64,000 nt of DNA from CAWGOF01 sp963824225 (lineage in GTDB: Bacteria > Acidobacteriota > Polarisedimenticolia > Polarisedimenticolales > Polarisedimenticolaceae), in NCBI GenBank assembly GCA_963824225.1, contig CAWGOF010000003.1, positions 3,410,001 through 3,474,000 on the forward strand. Reading direction: 5' to 3'. The first letter of the stretch is position 1; every line of letters begins with the position of its first letter. This document shows positions 17,151 to 25,788 of the stretch, piece by piece. The translations under genes and the position numbers were made by a program. Below the pieces are notes generated by a model that worked only from the letters and a program-made list of their open reading frames with translations, was not told the origin of the DNA and did no database searches.

Positions 17151-17896
17151 GGCCGTTCTACGACGAGTTCGCCTGGGCCTACGATCGCCTGATCGACCGT
17201 CCGATCGAGGCCGAATGCGAGCGGCTCGCACGGGCGCTCGCTCTTCACGGCGTTCCTGCGCCGGCGCGGCTCCTCGATGCGGGCTACGGGACCGGCCGCT
17301 ACGCGCTCGAGCTCGCGCGGCAGGGCTACGACGTGAGCGGGATCGATCGCTCGCCGGCGATGATCGCCGAGGCGCGCGCGGCCGCCGGGCCGGCGCGGGC
17401 CGTGTCGTTCGACGTGGGCGACATCGTCGATCGGACGGAGATCGGAACCTACGACGCCGTGCTGTGCCGGGGCGTCCTGAACGACCTGCTCGACGAGCGC
17501 GAGCGCCAGGGCGCGTTCTCGACCTTCGCCCGCGCGCTACGAGACGGTGGGTTGCTCGTGTTCGACGTGCGCGAATGGACGGCGACGCTGGAGCGGAAGC
17601 GTGCGCACCCCGTGTTCGAGAAGACCGTGAGCACGGATCGGGGCCGGCTCTCGTTCCGCAGCGTGACGGAGCTCGACCCGGAGCAGCGCCGGCTGCTGGT
17701 CACCGAGCGCCACGCGCTCGCTCTCGACGGGGACGAGACGGTTGCTTCGTTTCGGTTCATCATGAAATGCTGGAGTCGGGACGAGGTCGAGGATCGACTC
17801 GTGCGCGCGGGGTTCCGTGCGCTCGAGATCGAGCCCATGACGGACCGCTTGGCCGTCATCGCCCGCCGGAGCGCGAGGTCTGCATGCGAGGCCTGA
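17147..17896 (+). CDS. Class I SAM-dependent methyltransferase
   Basis: 249 residues from TTG 17147, which overlaps the stop of the VOC gene (TTGA); no better start fits the spacing. Motif I LLDAGYGTGRYALELA (about residues 41-56), acidic motif II after the next strand (VSGIDRSPAMI), GDIVD and the post-motif YDAVLCRGVLNDLLDE identify a Rossmann-fold methyltransferase. Residues 1-20 (RPFYDEFAWAYDRLI) match the common YDxFAxxYD opening of this class. The C-terminal half resembles small-molecule methyltransferases. The substrate is unknown. The gene overlaps the next one by 13 bases. Confidence 0.85.
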   Translation: MRPFYDEFAWAYDRLIDRPIEAECERLARALALHGVPAPARLLDAGYGTGRYALELARQGYDVSGIDRSPAMIAEARAAAGPARAVSFDVGDIVDRTEIGTYDAVLCRGVLNDLLDERERQGAFSTFARALRDGGLLVFDVREWTATLERKRAHPVFEKTVSTDRGRLSFRSVTELDPEQRRLLVTERHALALDGDETVASFRFIMKCWSRDEVEDRLVRAGFRALEIEPMTDRLAVIARRSARSACEA

Positions 17897-19935
17897 CCGC
17901 ATCGCTCGTACTGCTCGTTCTGGGCGCGGGCCTCGGGTGCGGCGAGTCCCACACAACGGAGGGCGTCGACGACCCGTACCGCTGGCTCGAGGACCCGAGC
18001 TCGGCGAAGGTCCAGGACTGGATCGCCGAGCAGAACGCGCGCGCCGAGCGCGTGCTGGCGACGTTCCCCGAAGGCCCGGCGATCGCCGAGCGCGTGCGCA
18101 CGCTGGCGACGACGTCGGCCGATCGGTTCACGCCGAAGATGGCGGGCCGCACGCTGTTCTACCTCCGGTCGATACCGCCCGAGCCGCAACCGGTGCTCGT
18201 CGCGCGGGCTTGGCCCGCGGGCGAGGAGCGCAGCGTCGTCGACGTCAACGCCGAGGGCGGGAGCGCCACGATCACCGCCTACTGGCCGTCGCCGACGGGC
18301 CGCTTCGTGGCCTACGGCATCGCGCACGGTGGCAGCGAGCTGACGACGATCCATTTCCAGGACGTCCTCAAGGGCACGCCCTCGAAGGACACGCTGCCCG
18401 ACGCCGGAGGCGGTACGTCCCCCACGACGCTGGCGTGGGACGCGGACGAGCGCGGCGTGACGTACATGCGGTATCCGGTTCCCGCCGCGGGGGCGCCGGT
18501 ACGGCAGTTCGACGCCGCGCTGTATCACCACGTGATCGACGGCGGAACGCCCGACGAACCGGTGTTCGGGGAAGGCTACTCGCCGATCGCCGAATACGAG
18601 CTCCTGTCCTCGCCCGAGGCGCGGCAGGTCGCCGCGCTGGCGAAGACCGGGGATGGCGGGCCGTGGGAGGTGTTCCTGGGCTCGCAGGGCCGCTTCGAGC
18701 GCGTGCTCGACTCGACGCGTGGAGTGACGTCGGCCACGTACGTCGGCGATCGGCTGCTCGCGGTCGTCACCGCCGACGCGCCGCGCGGTCGCGTCGTGGC
18801 GCTCGACGCTCGGGGACAGGCCTCGGACGTGCTGGCCCAGGACGACTGGGCGATCCAGTTCCTCGCGCCTGCGGGGAACGGGTTCCTGGTCGTGCGGACG
18901 TGGGGCCCCGACTGGCGCGTCGATCAGCACGATGCGCGGGGCGAGCTCGTGCGCGAGGTACCGCTCCCGCGCTCGGGGATCCAGATCGAGGACATCGCCT
19001 CCGAGGCGGGCGCCGAGCAGGTGATCCTGTCCTACTCGGGCTGGACGACGCCGCGGCGCTGGGTGCGCTACGACACGCGGACCGGCGAGCTCGCGCCGGT
19101 GTTCGAGCTGAAGCCGGCGGCCGACTACTCGCACGTCGCGGTCGAGCGCATCGAGGGCCGCTCGAGCGACGGGACGCGCATTCCGGTCACGCTGCTGCGG
19201 CTCGACACGAACGTCAAGGATGGCAACGCGCCCACGATCCTCGAGGGGTACGGCGGGTTCGGCGTACCGTTCGCACCGCGGTTCCTCGGCTCGCGGCTCG
19301 CGTGGCTCGAGCGCGGCGGTGTGCTCGCGTTCGCGAACCTGCGCGGAGGAAACGAGTTCGGCGAGGATTGGCACGAGGCCGGCAAGCGCTTGCACAAGCA
19401 GAACGTGTTCGACGACTTCCACGCCGCGGCGCGGGCGCTGATCGATTCCGGATGGACGACGCCCGAGCGGCTCGGCGCGCGGGGCGCGAGCAACGGCGGG
19501 CTGCTGATGGGCGCGCAGCTGACCCAGCACCCGGAGACGTACCGTGCGATCGTCAGCTTCGTCGGGATCTACGACATGCTGCGTCACGAGACGTTCCCCA
19601 ACGGCGCGTTCAACGTGACGGAGTACGGGTCGGTCACGGACGCCGCGCAGCTCGCGGCGCTAAGAGCGTATTCGCCGCTGCATCGCGTGCGCCCGCGCAC
19701 CGTGTATCCCGCGGTGCTGCTCGAGACCGGGGCGAACGACCCGCGCGTCGCGCCCTGGCAGTCGCGCAAGTTTGCCGCCGCGCTGCAGGCGGCGACGTCG
19801 AGCGGCCGGCCGATCCTGCTCGTGACGCGCACCGATGCCGGGCACGGCGTCGGTGCACCGTTCAGCCAGCGTATCGGGAACGAGGCGCTGGCGTTGACGT
19901 TCTTCGCCCACGAGCTCGGGGCCACGGGAGGCTGA
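17884..19935 (+). CDS. Prolyl oligopeptidase family serine peptidase (S9A), probable lipoprotein
   Basis: 683 residues. ATG 17884 opens a signal sequence ending GAGLGC, a weak lipobox. An N-terminal DPYRWLED motif (about residues 22-29) is the hallmark of the S9A family. A beta-propeller follows, then the alpha/beta hydrolase domain with nucleophile GASNGG (Ser536), GANDPRV (Asp619) and GHGVG (His654). Length fits the usual ~700. It hydrolyses short proline-containing peptides in family members. It sits in the operon between a methyltransferase and methionine aminopeptidase. Confidence 0.92.
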   Translation: MRGLTASLVLLVLGAGLGCGESHTTEGVDDPYRWLEDPSSAKVQDWIAEQNARAERVLATFPEGPAIAERVRTLATTSADRFTPKMAGRTLFYLRSIPPEPQPVLVARAWPAGEERSVVDVNAEGGSATITAYWPSPTGRFVAYGIAHGGSELTTIHFQDVLKGTPSKDTLPDAGGGTSPTTLAWDADERGVTYMRYPVPAAGAPVRQFDAALYHHVIDGGTPDEPVFGEGYSPIAEYELLSSPEARQVAALAKTGDGGPWEVFLGSQGRFERVLDSTRGVTSATYVGDRLLAVVTADAPRGRVVALDARGQASDVLAQDDWAIQFLAPAGNGFLVVRTWGPDWRVDQHDARGELVREVPLPRSGIQIEDIASEAGAEQVILSYSGWTTPRRWVRYDTRTGELAPVFELKPAADYSHVAVERIEGRSSDGTRIPVTLLRLDTNVKDGNAPTILEGYGGFGVPFAPRFLGSRLAWLERGGVLAFANLRGGNEFGEDWHEAGKRLHKQNVFDDFHAAARALIDSGWTTPERLGARGASNGGLLMGAQLTQHPETYRAIVSFVGIYDMLRHETFPNGAFNVTEYGSVTDAAQLAALRAYSPLHRVRPRTVYPAVLLETGANDPRVAPWQSRKFAAALQAATSSGRPILLVTRTDAGHGVGAPFSQRIGNEALALTFFAHELGATGG

Positions 19936-19938
19936 GCG

Positions 19939-20682
19939 ATGTCGATCGATTCCGCGGCGGACTGGGCCGGGCTGCGCGAGGTGGGGCGGATCGTCCGGCG
20001 GACCCTCGCGGCGCTCGAGCGGCACGCGAAGCCCGGCGTGACCACGGCCGAGCTCGATCGCGTGGCGGCCGAGATCTTCGCGCGCCACGGCGCGCGCTCG
20101 GCGCCGGCCATCGTTTACGGCTTTCCCGGCACCGTGCTGATCAGCGTGAACGACGAGGTGGTCCACGGCGTCCCCGGCCCGCGGCGCCTCGCGCGCGGCG
20201 ACCTGGTGAAGCTCGACGTGACGGCCGAGAAGGACGGGTACGTCGCCGACGCCGCGCGGACGGTCGTGCTCGAGCGCGGGTCGCACGTGGCGCACCGGCT
20301 CCGTGCGTGCGTGCGCGCCGCCTTCGCCCGCGGCCTCGATGCCGCGCGGGCCGGCCAGCGCGTGACGGCGATCGGTCGCGCCGTCGAGGCCGAGGTGCGC
20401 CGGCGCGGTTTCTCCGTGATCCGCGAGCTCGCCGGGCACGGCGTCGGGCGGACGATCCACGAGGATCCCACGGTCCCGAACTTCGACGACCCACGGCAGC
20501 GGGGCCTGCTCGAGGAGGGGCTCGTGCTGACGATCGAGCCGATCATCAGCTGCGGGACGGGCCATGCGTTCCAGGACGACGACGGCTGGACGGTGCGCAC
20601 GCGGGACGGCAGCCTCGCCGCGCACCACGAGCACACGGTCGTGATCACGCGCGACCGGCCGGTCCTGCTGACCGCGGCATGA
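19939..20682 (+). CDS. map: Type I methionine aminopeptidase
   Basis: 247 residues. It removes N-terminal methionine from nascent proteins. All five metal ligands are visible: Asp93 and Asp104 (KLDVTAEKDGYVADAART), His167 (ELAGHGVGRTIHEDP), Glu200 (LTIEPI) and Glu231 (HHEHTV). The N-terminus lacks the zinc-finger extension of eukaryotic forms. Only three bases separate it from the peptidase stop, so it ends the polycistron that starts at 12819. A MAP gene at the end of such an accessory operon is unusual; whether the genome has a second copy beside the ribosomal genes cannot be seen here. Confidence 0.95.
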   Translation: MSIDSAADWAGLREVGRIVRRTLAALERHAKPGVTTAELDRVAAEIFARHGARSAPAIVYGFPGTVLISVNDEVVHGVPGPRRLARGDLVKLDVTAEKDGYVADAARTVVLERGSHVAHRLRACVRAAFARGLDAARAGQRVTAIGRAVEAEVRRRGFSVIRELAGHGVGRTIHEDPTVPNFDDPRQRGLLEEGLVLTIEPIISCGTGHAFQDDDGWTVRTRDGSLAAHHEHTVVITRDRPVLLTAA

Positions 20683-20820
20683 GCGTCGCCCGCCCGTTTC
20701 CGTAATCGCGCTTTCGATACCGGCGCTTCCTCCGTCCACGCTCTGCGGATTCCGGCGCGATCCGCTGGCACGCCCCTTTCTTGATCCTCGGCGGTGTCGA
20801 GGCGTCCGTCGGAGGCGATC

Positions 20821-22518
20821 ATGCGTCGCGCTGGAGAGAGTCTCGTCTTCGCCTTGCTCGTCGTCGCCGCGCTCGGCGGGCCGGCATCCGCGTCGATCGG
20901 ACGGGATGTCGACACGGACCGCGATGGCATCTCGGACGCGCTCGACAACTGCCCCGAGGTCGCGAACCTGGAGCAGGCCAACGCGGATGGCGACACGCTC
21001 GGCGATGCGTGCGACCTGTGTCCCCTGCAGAGCGGGACGCGCGCCGGAGACCAGTTCGACCCGGATCACGACGGGGTTGGCGAGAACTGCGACAACTGCA
21101 CGGCGATCGCGAACGCCGACCAGGCGAACGCGGATGGCGACGCGCTGGGCGACGCGTGCGACCTGTGTCCGTCGCGCAGCGGCACGCGCGCGGGCGATGG
21201 GTTCGACCCGGATCACGACGGCGTCGGCGAGAACTGCGACAACTGCCTGGCGGCCGCCAACGCCGATCAGGCGAACGTGGACGGCGATGCGCTCGGCGAC
21301 GTGTGCGACCTGTGTCCCGCGCGCAGCGGCTCGAGCGCCGGTGACCTGCTGGACAACGACCACGACCTCGTGGGCGAGAACTGCGACAACTGTCCGACGG
21401 TGGCCAACGCCGACCAGGCGAACGCCGACGGCGATGCGCTCGGCGACGTCTGTGATCTCTGCCCGACCCGCAACGGGACGACCGCCGGCGACCGCTTGGA
21501 CGACGATCACGATCTCATCGGCGAGAACTGCGACAATTGCCCGACGGTCTCGAACGCCGACCAGGTCAACGTGGATGGCGACACGCTGGGCGACGCGTGC
21601 GATCTGTGTCCCACCCGGGACGGGACGCGCGCGGGCGATCTGCTCGACGACGACCACGATCTCGTAGGCGAGAACTGCGACAACTGCCCGCTCGCGGCCA
21701 ATGGCGACCAGGCCAACCTGGACGGCGACGTCCAGGGCGATGCGTGCGACGCCTGCCCGGACAACGATCCGGACGGGGACGTGCTGTGCGCGGCGAGCGA
21801 CAACTGTCCGACGGTGGCCAACCTGGACCAGGCCGACGGTGACGCCGACGGCACGGGCGATCGGTGCGACAACTGTCCGGCCACCGGCAACGCGACGCAG
21901 GTCGACGCCGAGGAGGACGGCATCGGCGACGCGTGCGACAACTGCGAAGCCCTGGCCAACGCGGACCAGGACGACTCGGACGGCGACGGCGTCGGCGACG
22001 CGTGCGACAACTGCGCGGTCGTGCCGAACGCGGACCAGGCCGATCGCCATGTGCTCGGCATCGGCGACGCCTGTCGCGCAGAGCTCGACGTGCGGCCGGG
22101 CGGCTGCCCGAACCCGCTGCAGGTGCGGAGCCAGGGCGTGTTGCCCGTGGCGATCCTCGGGACACCCGCGCTCGACGTGACGCGGCTCGATGGGTCGAGC
22201 CTGCGTCTCGAGGGCGTGGCTCCGCTGCATGCGTCGCTCGAGGACGTCGGCACGCCGGTTCCCGGGGAGAGCCCCACGCTGCGCTGTGGCGTGTGCGAGG
22301 CGAGCGGGCCCGATGGCCGGCTCGATCTCGCGCTGAAGTTCGATAGTCAGGCGATCGTCGAGGCGCTCGGCTCGGTCGAGGACCGGGCGTGCCGCACGCT
22401 CGTGCTCACAGGTCTGCTCGTCGACGGCACGCCGATCCTGGGCGTCGACGTCGTGGTGCTCCTCGGGCCGCGGGGCTTCCCCCACGCGGCGGTCCGACGC
22501 ATCGCCGGCCGCGACTGA
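20821..22518 (+). CDS. Secreted thrombospondin type 3 repeat protein
   Basis: 565 residues. ATG 20821 is preferred over the in-frame ATG at 20794: GGAGG lies six bases upstream and the product opens with a signal peptide (FALLVVAALGGPASA). Residues about 30-420 are Asp/Cys-rich type 3 repeats of DNCPxxxNxDQxNxDGDxxGDxCDLCP form, some followed by a larger xxSGTxAGDxxDxDHD insert. The C-terminal ~145 residues are a separate domain starting LDVRPGGCPNPL, recognisable from other bacterial secreted proteins but unnamed. Calcium-stabilised extracellular protein is the likely class. No FG-GAP blocks, so it is a different lineage from the 4.6-12.7 kb pair. Confidence 0.85.
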   Translation: MRRAGESLVFALLVVAALGGPASASIGRDVDTDRDGISDALDNCPEVANLEQANADGDTLGDACDLCPLQSGTRAGDQFDPDHDGVGENCDNCTAIANADQANADGDALGDACDLCPSRSGTRAGDGFDPDHDGVGENCDNCLAAANADQANVDGDALGDVCDLCPARSGSSAGDLLDNDHDLVGENCDNCPTVANADQANADGDALGDVCDLCPTRNGTTAGDRLDDDHDLIGENCDNCPTVSNADQVNVDGDTLGDACDLCPTRDGTRAGDLLDDDHDLVGENCDNCPLAANGDQANLDGDVQGDACDACPDNDPDGDVLCAASDNCPTVANLDQADGDADGTGDRCDNCPATGNATQVDAEEDGIGDACDNCEALANADQDDSDGDGVGDACDNCAVVPNADQADRHVLGIGDACRAELDVRPGGCPNPLQVRSQGVLPVAILGTPALDVTRLDGSSLRLEGVAPLHASLEDVGTPVPGESPTLRCGVCEASGPDGRLDLALKFDSQAIVEALGSVEDRACRTLVLTGLLVDGTPILGVDVVVLLGPRGFPHAAVRRIAGRD

Positions 22519-22533
22519 GAACGAGTACCGCGG

Positions 22534-22539
22534 TATCAT
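22534..22539 (+). promoter_or_regulatory. -10 hexamer TATCAT, leaderless-type promoter
   Basis: TATCAT followed by six bases and ATG 22546, with no ribosome-binding site between. Lies 15 bases after the previous stop. Confidence 0.45.
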
Positions 22540-22545
22540 GGCGGC

Positions 22546-22824
22546 ATGTGTCGCAGCATCAAGCCGCTGTTCAACTTCGATCCGCCGGTGACCGACGCGG
22601 AGATCCGCGCCGCCTCGCTGCAGTTCGTGCGCAAGGTCAGCGGGTTCCACCGGCCGTCCAAGGCCAACGCGACGGCGTTCGAGGCCGCGGTCGAGCGCGT
22701 ATCGGCGGTCGCGCGCGCACTCGTCGACTCGCTCGAGACGACCGCGCCCCCGCGGAGCCGCGAGGCCGAGGCGGCGAAGGCCCGCGCCCGCGCGGCACGC
22801 AGGGGTCAGGTCGTCGCGTCCTGA
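22546..22824 (+). CDS. DUF2277 domain-containing protein
   Basis: 92 residues, cytoplasmic. The opening MCRSIKPLFNFDPPVTDAEI and the VRKVSGFHRPSKAN segment (residues about 30-44) are diagnostic of DUF2277, a small family of unknown function. The C-terminus (RRGQVVAS) is encoded by one arm of a GGGGTCAGG hairpin rather than by a conserved domain, and the stop lies in the other arm. The start codon is six bases from a TATCAT hexamer. Confidence 0.9.
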   Translation: MCRSIKPLFNFDPPVTDAEIRAASLQFVRKVSGFHRPSKANATAFEAAVERVSAVARALVDSLETTAPPRSREAEAAKARARAARRGQVVAS

Positions 22825-22828
22825 CCCC
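22802..22828. repeat. REP-like hairpin GGGGTCAGG / CCTGACCCC
   Basis: Perfect 9-bp inverted repeat with a 9-base loop, spanning the DUF2277 stop and ending two bases before the stop of the convergent gene. The same arms recur at 51696-51723. It may also act as a bidirectional terminator, but no T-run follows. Confidence 0.6.
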
Positions 22829-22830
22829 GG

Positions 22831-24045
22831 CTAGTCGAAGTCGATTCGCCGGATGTCGTCCCAGTCGACGTGCGTCTCTTGGTCTCGTGTGCCGAGGATC
22901 ACGACGCCGTCGTTGGAGTCCGACACGTCCTGGCCGTCCTCGAGCACCAGCTCAGCACCCGAGCGCAGGACGATCTTCGCTGCGTTGCCGCGCTGCGGCT
23001 CGATCGAGCGGATCAGGCCGAACGGGATGTGGTACTCGACCCCGTCGCGCTGGCCGTCGAGCATCTCCCACGACCATTGCTCGTCCAGGTCGAACACGAT
23101 CCGGCCCGTGGACTTCGCGCCGTCGCCCGACGTGACGGTCCCGCGCAGGGCGCGCCCCGCCGGAAACTCGCCGTACCCGCGGCCGCTCGACTCGACGGTC
23201 TTGAGGTCGAGCTTCTCGAACGCGTCCCACGAGATCTCCACGCGGCCGTAGCGCGGATCCTCGATCAGGATGCCGCGGATCGAGCTGTCGACGTCGTTCG
23301 TGCCGCGCAGCTCGAACTCGCGCCCGTCGTGCAGGACGACGTGGCTCGCGTTCCTCCCCGCGCGCTCGATCGTCTTGATCTTGCCCATCTCGATCGCCAC
23401 GTCGCCATCGGCCGACTCCCCGTTGAGCTTGTCGGTCGAGCGGCACTCGTCCTTGTCCCACTGCACGTGCCCCTCGAACGTGCCGCCGCGCGTCGTGGCC
23501 ACGCCGTACAGTCGCCGCGCGGCGGGTCGCTGGCTCGCGGGGGTCGCGGCGAACGTGATGCGCTCGATGCGCTGCCACTCGATCCCCACGTCGCCGACCG
23601 CGTCGTCGTGGACGAACACCTCGGTGCCGATGTCGTTCGAGCCGCCGTCGATCTCGACGGTCGTGCCGTCCTTCATCGTCAACCGGACCTTCTCTCCGCG
23701 CAGCGGCTCGACCTCCCGGATGTCGGCGAACCGGGCGACGAGCTGGCGCTCGTCGTCGTCCCACGCGTAGCCGAACGAGAACCCGAGCACGCGCACGTCG
23801 CGCCGGCGGCGATCGTCGCTGTGGTACTTCTCGAGGTACGGCGGATCCTGCTTGACCGAGTTGAACAGGTCGTCCCAGAACGATTCCTCGGTGCCCCAGC
23901 GCAGGAGCCCGGTGTACTTCTGGCCGCCGTCGGTCTCGATGGTTCCGTAGAGGAACCCGGCAGGATTGGCCGGTCGATCGGCCGCGAGCGCGCCGCTCGG
24001 CGCCGCGAGCGCGAGGGCCAGGATCCAGGTCGTCGTTCCACGCAT
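22831..24045 (-). CDS. Secreted protein of unknown function in an ECF sigma operon
   Basis: 404 residues, not recognised. ATG 24045 is chosen because AGAGG lies six bases upstream and it opens a clean signal peptide (TTWILALALAAPSGALA); GTG 24066 and ATG 24063 are alternatives. The mature part is beta-rich with repeated short units such as GTVTSGDGAKSTGRIVFD, VRLTMKDGTTVEIDG, HVVLHDGREFELRG and KIVLRSGAELVLEDG, each followed by an acidic 'D-V' turn and a W-x-x-I-x-x-I/L-x-F strand. This suggests four or more copies of a small beta module. The neighbours are its own sigma and anti-sigma factors, so it is a likely effector of that envelope response. Confidence 0.75.
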   Translation of the reverse strand: MRGTTTWILALALAAPSGALAADRPANPAGFLYGTIETDGGQKYTGLLRWGTEESFWDDLFNSVKQDPPYLEKYHSDDRRRRDVRVLGFSFGYAWDDDERQLVARFADIREVEPLRGEKVRLTMKDGTTVEIDGGSNDIGTEVFVHDDAVGDVGIEWQRIERITFAATPASQRPAARRLYGVATTRGGTFEGHVQWDKDECRSTDKLNGESADGDVAIEMGKIKTIERAGRNASHVVLHDGREFELRGTNDVDSSIRGILIEDPRYGRVEISWDAFEKLDLKTVESSGRGYGEFPAGRALRGTVTSGDGAKSTGRIVFDLDEQWSWEMLDGQRDGVEYHIPFGLIRSIEPQRGNAAKIVLRSGAELVLEDGQDVSDSNDGVVILGTRDQETHVDWDDIRRIDFD

Positions 24046-24062
24046 CGCAGTCCTCTTTTCCA

Positions 24063-24638
24063 TCACGCCGGTAGACGCCGGTTCGACTCGGGCGCCTGCC
24101 GCGGGCTCTCGACCGCCGGCGTGGCGAACTCACCTGTCGGCACCTCGCGCGACGTCGCGTCGCGCATCACCTGATCCAGCACCTCGTGCATCGCCGAGCG
24201 ATAGCGCGGCTCGGCCCGCAGGACCTCTTTCGTCAGCTCGACGAACCGCGCGTCGGTCATGTTCCCGCCGACGCCGAGCAGGACGTCGTTCCGCTCGACC
24301 GGTCCGGGGATCACCTGGTGCGTGCTCCCGACCGCGAGGTACAGGCTGAGCGCGAGCGTGGCCAGGGCCGCGGCCTGCAGCATCCACACCGGAGTCTTGC
24401 GCCGCGTGGGGCGGCCGGCGCGCTCGATGCGCTGCCAGGTCGACGCGGCGGGCTGGGCTGCGGTCGCCGGCCGTCGAAGCGCGGCGACGAGGCCGCCCAG
24501 CGCGCGTGCGTCGACGTAGAACCGGCGGCACGCGCTGCAGCGCACGAGGTGATCGACGCACTCGACTTGCTCGTCGCGCGCGAGCGCGCCGTCGAGCCAC
24601 GCCGACACGAGGAGTTCGAAATGCTCACAACGGTTCAT
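24063..24638 (-). CDS. Anti-sigma factor with zinc-finger (zf-HC2) domain
   Basis: 191 residues from ATG 24638, which overlaps the sigma stop (ATGA) and has GGAGG seven bases upstream. The N-terminal CEHFELLVSAWLDGALARDE and HLVRCSAC (H-x3-C-x2-C) form the zf-HC2 anti-sigma domain. One membrane segment is seen at about residues 87-106 (MLQAAALATLALSLYLAVG). The remaining ~80 residues are probably periplasmic. It would hold the adjacent ECF sigma factor inactive at the membrane. The next gene, a secreted protein, follows by 17 bases. Confidence 0.88.
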   Translation of the reverse strand: MNRCEHFELLVSAWLDGALARDEQVECVDHLVRCSACRRFYVDARALGGLVAALRRPATAAQPAASTWQRIERAGRPTRRKTPVWMLQAAALATLALSLYLAVGSTHQVIPGPVERNDVLLGVGGNMTDARFVELTKEVLRAEPRYRSAMHEVLDQVMRDATSREVPTGEFATPAVESPRQAPESNRRLPA

Positions 24639-25207
24639 GGACGTTCCTCCGTCCGGGGGCCGAGCCAGTCGCCCAGCTGGGCCATTACTTTCTTGCGTGC
24701 GCGGTGGACGTTCGTCTTGACCTGGCCGAGCGTCCATCCGCGCGCGATGGCGATCTCGTCGTAGGAGCGCTCCTGCACGACCGCCAGCTCGAACGCCACG
24801 CGGTGGGCCTCGGGGAGCGTGTCGAGGATCGAGCGCAGCCGCGCCTCGAGCTTGCCGAAGTCGAGGGCCTGCTCGGGCGAGGCGGAGGCCGAGGTCGCGC
24901 GCTCCTCGATGGCCCCGTCGGGCGCAACTTCGGAGAACAGGAGCGGGCGCTTGGTGCGGTAGCGGCTCAGGACCAGGTGATGCGCGGTCGTGAACAGATA
25001 GGACTTGAGCCCCGCCGGGTCGTCGCGCCGCGGCTCGGCGCGCATCGCCCGAACGAACGTCTCCTGGAGCAGGTCCTCGGCGACGTCCCGCCGCCCGGTG
25101 CGGCTCGACAGGAACGCCAGCACGGACGCGGCGTGCTCCTGGAACGTGGTGGCCCAGAAACCGGCTTCGGTCAACGGCTCCTCGCTGCCCGGCTTGGTCC
25201 GGGGCAT
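24635..25207 (-). CDS. ECF-type RNA polymerase sigma factor
   Basis: 190 residues from ATG 25207; GGAGG lies four bases upstream. The frame extends to 25246 but without a better start. Region 2 is RRDVAEDLLQETFVRAMR (about residues 40-57) and region 4 is LPEAHRVAFELAVVQERSYDEIA to TLGQVKTNVHRARKKV (about 128-171). It is coupled to a zinc-finger anti-sigma factor by an ATGA overlap and then to a secreted protein, giving a standard three-gene envelope-response cassette. It is distinct from the sigma factor at 3196, which has no zinc-type anti-sigma partner. Confidence 0.92.
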   Translation of the reverse strand: MPRTKPGSEEPLTEAGFWATTFQEHAASVLAFLSSRTGRRDVAEDLLQETFVRAMRAEPRRDDPAGLKSYLFTTAHHLVLSRYRTKRPLLFSEVAPDGAIEERATSASASPEQALDFGKLEARLRSILDTLPEAHRVAFELAVVQERSYDEIAIARGWTLGQVKTNVHRARKKVMAQLGDWLGPRTEERP

Positions 25208-25259
25208 CGTCCCTCCGAGTGGATAGAACTCACGAGCCGCGGCCAAGTTGCAGCCGGCG

Positions 25260-25748
25260 CTAGAGTTCCTTGGGACACCAGAGCTGGACCAGCTCGCCCG
25301 GCCCGTCGACGCCGACCTCGGGCCAGCGGTCGATGGCGAACCGGACGTGCGCCAGGGCGGCCGTGGGCATGCGCTCGGCTCGCCCGGTGAGGGACACGAC
25401 CAGCTCCTCCATGCCGGGGTTGTGGCCGACGAGCATCACCCGCTCGTGGCTCTCGTCGAACTCGCGCACGACGGCGAGGTAGCCCGCGGGTTCGGCCAGG
25501 TACAGCTCGGGGAGCGTCCGCAGCTCCCGATTGTAGCGACACGCCTGGGCCACGAGCGCGGCGGTGTGCAACGCCCGGACCGCGGTCGACGACAGGATCA
25601 GGTCCGGAACGAGCCGCTCGGCGGTCAACAGCTGTCCCATCCGCGGAGCGTCGCGCAGGCCGCGCTTCGAGAGGGGGCGGTCGTGATCCGGGAGCGAGGC
25701 GTCGTCCCAGCTCGACTTCGCGTGGCGCAGGAGCAGGAGGGTCTTCAT
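25260..25748 (-). CDS. sixA: SixA-type histidine phosphatase
   Basis: 162 residues. The N-terminal LLLRHAKSSWDD carries the catalytic RHA motif. DHDRPLSKRGLRDAP, STAVRALHTA and VGHNPGMEEL complete the histidine-phosphatase fold. Family members act on phosphohistidine in phosphorelay Hpt domains or related substrates. ATG 25748 has AAGGA seven bases upstream. It diverges from the ApaH-like gene with 40 bases between starts. Function beyond the family is not evident. Confidence 0.88.
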   Translation of the reverse strand: MKTLLLLRHAKSSWDDASLPDHDRPLSKRGLRDAPRMGQLLTAERLVPDLILSSTAVRALHTAALVAQACRYNRELRTLPELYLAEPAGYLAVVREFDESHERVMLVGHNPGMEELVVSLTGRAERMPTAALAHVRFAIDRWPEVGVDGPGELVQLWCPKEL

Positions 25749-25775
25749 CGCTGGTCCTTCCGGGGTGCGCCAGTG

Positions 25776-25781
25776 TAAGGT
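25776..25781 (+). promoter_or_regulatory. -10 hexamer TAAGGT, leaderless-type promoter
   Basis: TAAGGT followed by seven bases and ATG 25789. Confidence 0.4.
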
Positions 25782-25788
25782 CTGGCCG

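Noticed and set aside
20745..20765. GCGGAT / ATCCGC inverted repeat upstream of the 20821 gene
   Set aside because: Six base pairs in GC-rich sequence is close to chance and no promoter element is placed around it.
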